From contig JAEXNT010000030.1 in NCBI GenBank assembly GCA_023439545.1, positions 62,001 through 126,000 on the forward strand: a DNA stretch of 64,000 bases, read 5' to 3'. This document shows, one piece after another, positions 60,541-64,000 of the stretch. The notes under the pieces were generated by a model. It made no database searches. It was not told where the DNA came from and saw nothing but the letters and a program-made list of their open reading frames with translations. Each line of letters opens with the position of its first letter. The stretch's first letter is position 1. A program made the translations under genes and the position numbers. The stretch is from Bacillota bacterium (GTDB lineage Bacteria > Bacillota > Clostridia > Acetivibrionales > DTU013).

Positions 60541-62076
60541 TCATCCTCCGATAATGATCCGCCGGGCATTCTCAAGCAGCTCCCTCAACGCTGCCGGCAT
60601 ATAGAGCCCCATCGTCAGTGTCGCAGCCAGAAGCGTGACGATAACGGCAGCTCCGGCAATGTTGGTCTCACGCGGAGATTCCGCCGCCGCAGTAGATTCC
60701 GTGGCAGCAACCGCTTCTCGGGCGGCAGCCGTTTCTTCGATGGCGCCGGCTTCGCCGTCCTTCCTCCAGAACATTCTGAACAGGACGGATGCGATACCCG
60801 CAAATATAACGGCAAAAAGAACAGCTAAAACCGAGCCGAGCAGGTAACGTCTTTCCTCGAATATCGCCGCTAAGATATTGAATTCGCTGGCAAATACGCT
60901 GAACGGCGGCGTTCCCGCGATTGCAAACAGCCCCAGGAACATCACCGTTCCGGTGACCGGCAAAGCCCTCAGGAGGCCTTTGACCTTTGATATCTCGCGC
61001 GTGCCGTATTTTTGTAATATGCTGCCTGAAGACAGGAACAGCATCGATTTCGTAAATGAATGATTAATCATATGGAACAGCGCCCCGAAAACCGCCGCCG
61101 GCGTGAACAAACCTATTGCAACCGCGATGATGCCCATATGTTCTATGCTCGAATATGCGAGGAGTCTCTTGTAATCCTTCTGCGTAAGGATGAATATGGC
61201 TGCCGTCACTATCGAGAGAATACCCGCAGCGATCAGTATCCTTCCGGTAAACAGGCTGCTCCCCTGATTCCTGTTCACTATGGAAACCGTTCTGATGATA
61301 GCATACATAGCGCTGTTCAGCAGCACGCCCGACAGCAGCGCGCTTATAGGAGACGGAGCCTGGCTGTGAGCGTCGGGCAGCCAGGTATGCATCGGCGCAA
61401 GGCCTGCCTTTGTACCGAAGCCTATAAGTATGAATATGAACGCGAGACGCAGCACAGGCCCGTTCAGTTTTCCGGCATTGCCGTAAAGAGCGGTCCAATT
61501 CAGGAGCTGTGAGCCCTCTATAGAACCTGAGGACGACATGTGCAGGAAAATTATGCCGAGCATTGCTATGGCAATACCCACGGAACAGATGATTACATAC
61601 TTCCATGTAGCTTCGATCGCCTGCTTGTCGTTGTAAAAACCGACGAGGAACGCAGAAGCAAGAGTCGTAGCCTCTATTGCGATCCACATGACGCCCATGT
61701 TTCTGACGCTCAAGGCAAGGACCATTGTGAACATGAATATGTACATCAGCATGTAATACAGGTTTACTTTTACCGCCGCAATTTTGCCGTGTTTGAGCTC
61801 CTCCTCCACATAACCGATGGAAAAAACGGCGGCAAAAAAGCCGATTATCAGTACTATATCAAGTATGATAACGCTCAGGGCATCCAAATAGAAAATACCG
61901 CCCAACCAACTGTATTCGAGCGTCTTTCCCGACAGAACTCCGGCTGTCGTGAAAGCGGCGGCAGGCAGCATCAAGGCTGAAACTATCAAACTGACCGCAT
62001 GCAGTATCCTTCTGTTTTTAACTATTGCAAAAACCGGCACTGACGCTACCGGTATTATCCAAAGCAGGAACCCCAT
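60541..62076 (-). CDS. Hyf/Ehr-type complex: antiporter-like subunit (HyfF/NuoN type)
   Basis: 511 residues, about fourteen membrane spans. Antiporter-type sequence GLAPMHTWLPDAHSQAPSPISALLSGVLLNSAMYAI with its conserved Lys in FILTQKDYKRLLAYSSIEHMG. A 35-residue insert rich in Ala and Glu (EEAAAREAVAATESTAAAE type) near residue 450 is unusual, between the last two spans. It should move protons or sodium. The stop of this gene overlaps the ribosome site of the large-subunit gene. Confidence 0.9.
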   Translation of the reverse strand: MGFLLWIIPVASVPVFAIVKNRRILHAVSLIVSALMLPAAAFTTAGVLSGKTLEYSWLGGIFYLDALSVIILDIVLIIGFFAAVFSIGYVEEELKHGKIAAVKVNLYYMLMYIFMFTMVLALSVRNMGVMWIAIEATTLASAFLVGFYNDKQAIEATWKYVIICSVGIAIAMLGIIFLHMSSSGSIEGSQLLNWTALYGNAGKLNGPVLRLAFIFILIGFGTKAGLAPMHTWLPDAHSQAPSPISALLSGVLLNSAMYAIIRTVSIVNRNQGSSLFTGRILIAAGILSIVTAAIFILTQKDYKRLLAYSSIEHMGIIAVAIGLFTPAAVFGALFHMINHSFTKSMLFLSSGSILQKYGTREISKVKGLLRALPVTGTVMFLGLFAIAGTPPFSVFASEFNILAAIFEERRYLLGSVLAVLFAVIFAGIASVLFRMFWRKDGEAGAIEETAAAREAVAATESTAAAESPRETNIAGAAVIVTLLAATLTMGLYMPAALRELLENARRIIIGG

Positions 62077-62080
62077 CTTC

Positions 62081-62737
62081 TCAACCCCGTAAATTCTTCA
62101 ATTTATTGATATCTATAGAGTCAAATTTCTCATTTATCTTGAAAACGATTATTCCCATTATCAAAACCGCAGTGATAATATCTATGAATACGCCTATATC
62201 GACTATGAAAGGCATCCCGTTGGTCGAAAACAGCGCAGTTATGAATATTCCGTTTTCGATAACAAGGAAACCGACTATCTGTCCTATTGCCTTTCTTCGG
62301 CTTATCATAAAGAACAGTCCGATCAGTACCAGTGAAATCGAATTGACCACCTGGGCATTCATAATGCCCTCCGAGCTTCCGGCCACTCTTGAAACGGAGA
62401 AATATGAAAATACCACGAGGCCGCAGCAGATCAGGATAAGCAGCGGGATATTCAGGAAGAAATCCTTTTCCACCTTGTATTCGACACCAGAAAACGTCTT
62501 GTGCAGAAGGTTCGGGATATAGATGACCTTCAGCGCTACTATGATGACCGATACGACCAAAACGTCGCAGCTTCCGTCGGCAATGACGCTCCTTATTCCC
62601 ATGATTCCTGCCGTCAGAGCTATAAGCGCAGATTGCAGCCTGAATGTCCCGATATACGATTTGATCCTTTTATTGGCCATCAGCATGAAGGACGTCAACA
62701 GTATCAATACCGATAAAATCTGGTTATAATTCTCCAC
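62081..62737 (-). CDS. Hyf/Ehr-type complex: membrane subunit HyfE
   Basis: 218 residues starting at GTG (62737), five bases after GGAGG. Six hydrophobic spans. It resembles HyfE, with a NuoK-like core (VVNSISLVLIGLFFMISRRKAIGQIVGFLVIENGIF) in which the membrane Glu (VIENG) is kept. It lies four bases upstream of hyfF-like on the same strand. Confidence 0.9.
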   Translation of the reverse strand: MENYNQILSVLILLTSFMLMANKRIKSYIGTFRLQSALIALTAGIMGIRSVIADGSCDVLVVSVIIVALKVIYIPNLLHKTFSGVEYKVEKDFFLNIPLLILICCGLVVFSYFSVSRVAGSSEGIMNAQVVNSISLVLIGLFFMISRRKAIGQIVGFLVIENGIFITALFSTNGMPFIVDIGVFIDIITAVLIMGIIVFKINEKFDSIDINKLKNLRG

Positions 62738-62739
62738 GA

Positions 62740-63687
62740 TTACCTCCAGAGCACAAAGTATTCCAAAAATCCGATAAAGGCCAGGATGAAGGACAGCGCG
62801 GCAAGGTTAGGCACGCTGAAAAACCTGAACTTTACGGTGTTAACTTCAATAACTGCAATCAATACGGCCGCCGCTATCACCTTTATGACATACAGCAGCA
62901 GTGATACCGCAACGGCGCCGATTCCGGCAAAGGTGACCAGTTGGTCGAGCGGCAGGCATATATTGACCAGCAGCGTTATGAAGACCAGTTGCTTTATGGA
63001 TGCGCCAAGCTCCATCATTGCCAGATGCCTGCCTGAATACTCGAGGATCATTGCTTCATGCACCATTGTCAGTTCGAGGTGTGTGGACGGATCGTCCACC
63101 GGTATCCTGGAGGTCTCGGCAATTATGATTATGAGCGTCGCCAGGAAGACCATTACGAAAACCGGTTGGGCCATCGGAGCAGTCATGCCCTTAACGGCAG
63201 CCATTATTCCGCCGATGGACGTAGTCCCTGCAACAAGCCCGGTTGTGAACAGCGTTATCATTATGGAAGGTTCCATGAGCGAGGATATCATCGCTTCCCT
63301 GCTGCTGCCCATACCGCCGAAGGTGCTGCCCGTATCAAGCCCCGCAAGCATCATGAAAAACCGTCCCAGCGCCAGCAGATAGACCAGCAGTATTATATCG
63401 CCGGTAAATCCGGCATGCGAAACAAGAGTAGTAGCCGGTACCATCAGCCCTGCTCCGAGGGCGGTCGTAATAACCACGTAAGGCGTCGCCTTGAATATCC
63501 AGGAAGACGTTTCCGAGACGACCGAGTTCTTTTTCATCAGTTTGAACAGGTCGAAGTACATCTGAAGCAGCGGAGCGCCTTTCCTCTTCTGTGTAAACGC
63601 CTTGACCTTCTTTATGACGCCGTTCACCAGAGGCGCGACAAGTATGATTATCAGCAACTGCAGGATACCGTATATAAGGCTGTTCAT
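62740..63687 (-). CDS. Hyf/Ehr-type complex: membrane subunit HyfC/HycD (NuoH type)
   Basis: 315 residues with about eight spans. NuoH-type sequences: KKVKAFTQKRKGAPLLQMYFDLFKLMKK near the start and the loop IPVDDPSTHLELTMVHEAMILEYSGRHLAMMELG, which forms the interface to the large subunit. It is the connecting subunit between the redox arm and the pumping arm. Two bases separate its stop from the HyfE start. Confidence 0.93.
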   Translation of the reverse strand: MNSLIYGILQLLIIILVAPLVNGVIKKVKAFTQKRKGAPLLQMYFDLFKLMKKNSVVSETSSWIFKATPYVVITTALGAGLMVPATTLVSHAGFTGDIILLVYLLALGRFFMMLAGLDTGSTFGGMGSSREAMISSLMEPSIMITLFTTGLVAGTTSIGGIMAAVKGMTAPMAQPVFVMVFLATLIIIIAETSRIPVDDPSTHLELTMVHEAMILEYSGRHLAMMELGASIKQLVFITLLVNICLPLDQLVTFAGIGAVAVSLLLYVIKVIAAAVLIAVIEVNTVKFRFFSVPNLAALSFILAFIGFLEYFVLWR

Positions 63688-63699
63688 TTCATTTTCTCC

Positions 63700-64000
63700 T
63701 CATGCGATCCTGTTATAGAGCATAAGCGCCAGGACTGCAACGAATATATAGATCAGATATCTGTGTACGCTGCCCGTCTGAACGGCGAACTTCATTCTTC
63801 TGGAAAGGTCGGTTATCATTTTTACAACCGGAGCGTATACATATTTTTCGAATATCGGTTCAGTCGAAGTGGTGTATTCCATACTTTCCGGATGGTATTG
63901 ATAATTCCCGCCTATCTTGAGCTCTCTGGAAGGCCTGAACAATATTCGGAAAACTATCTGTACCGGCTTGGAAAAGCCGGTAGCGGTATACTGCATCCTG
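63700..64000 (-). CDS. Hyf/Ehr-type complex: HyfB/NuoL-like antiporter subunit, C-terminal end only
   Basis: The last 99 or so residues of a HyfB-like protein enter the window from its right edge, with no start visible. Sequence FRPSRELKIGGNYQYHPESMEYTTSTEPIFEKYVYAPV and RMKFAVQTGSVHRYLIYIFVAVLALMLYNR matches the C-terminal end of HyfB/HycC. It lies 12 bases upstream of the HyfC-like gene, so the whole set forms one operon (hyfB, C, E, F, large subunit, fused small subunit). Confidence 0.85.
   Translation of the reverse strand, partial: RMQYTATGFSKPVQIVFRILFRPSRELKIGGNYQYHPESMEYTTSTEPIFEKYVYAPVVKMITDLSRRMKFAVQTGSVHRYLIYIFVAVLALMLYNRIA

Overview
The window comes from an anaerobic, spore-forming member of the Firmicutes, most likely class Clostridia. 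The evidence is Spo0A, class III ribonucleotide reductase (nrdDG), two T-box leaders, the FHA-FtsW-PBP cluster, an oxygen-sensitive two-subunit fumarase and several ferredoxin-like proteins. There is no rRNA, no CRISPR array and no intact insertion sequence. One tRNA (Lys) is present.

Layout. 1-5383 is an AT-rich accessory module: the start of a sugar ABC permease, a lipoprotein sugar-binding protein, a divergent YesM/YesN-type two-component system, and the 3' stump of a second binding protein abutting a core gene. 5392-20235 is mostly housekeeping: a uridine-kinase-like protein, RF3, a large unrecognised protein, a PilZ protein, serS with a T-box, a QueG-like Fe-S protein, amtB-glnK behind an attenuator, and FHA-FtsW-PBP. 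20445-24284 holds an Hpt protein, a response regulator, a broken histidine kinase, an MFS transporter and a TIM-barrel protein. 24297-30929 holds nrdDG under a cobalamin riboswitch, next to cbiMQO (Ni/Co uptake) and a CsoR/RcnR-type regulator. 31212-41797 holds tRNA-Lys, purA, a fumarase pair, a Usp protein, HU, rlmL-aroA-aroC-aroK-spo0A and a DUF1189 protein. 42004-55759 holds redox, repair, NAD-salvage and regulatory genes, including tyrS with a T-box. 55951-58020 is hgcA-hgcB plus a cysteine-rich MarR regulator. 58147-64000 is a six-gene membrane complex related to hydrogenase 4 and complex I.

The most notable region is 55.9-64 kb. HgcA carries the diagnostic NVWCAAGK motif and HgcB has two 4Fe-4S motifs plus a terminal Cys pair, so the strain should be able to methylate mercury. 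The adjacent Hyf-like complex has lost all four cysteines that bind the NiFe centre, so it is an Ehr-type (energy-converting hydrogenase-related) complex rather than a hydrogenase. Corrinoid is a recurring theme: a B12 riboswitch controls a B12-independent reductase, a Co/Ni importer lies beside it, and HgcA is a corrinoid protein.

A second pattern runs through the window. Short perfect or near-perfect tandem duplications (14-42 bp units) sit at, or just past, the stop codons of at least seven unrelated genes, in two cases extending the protein C-terminus.
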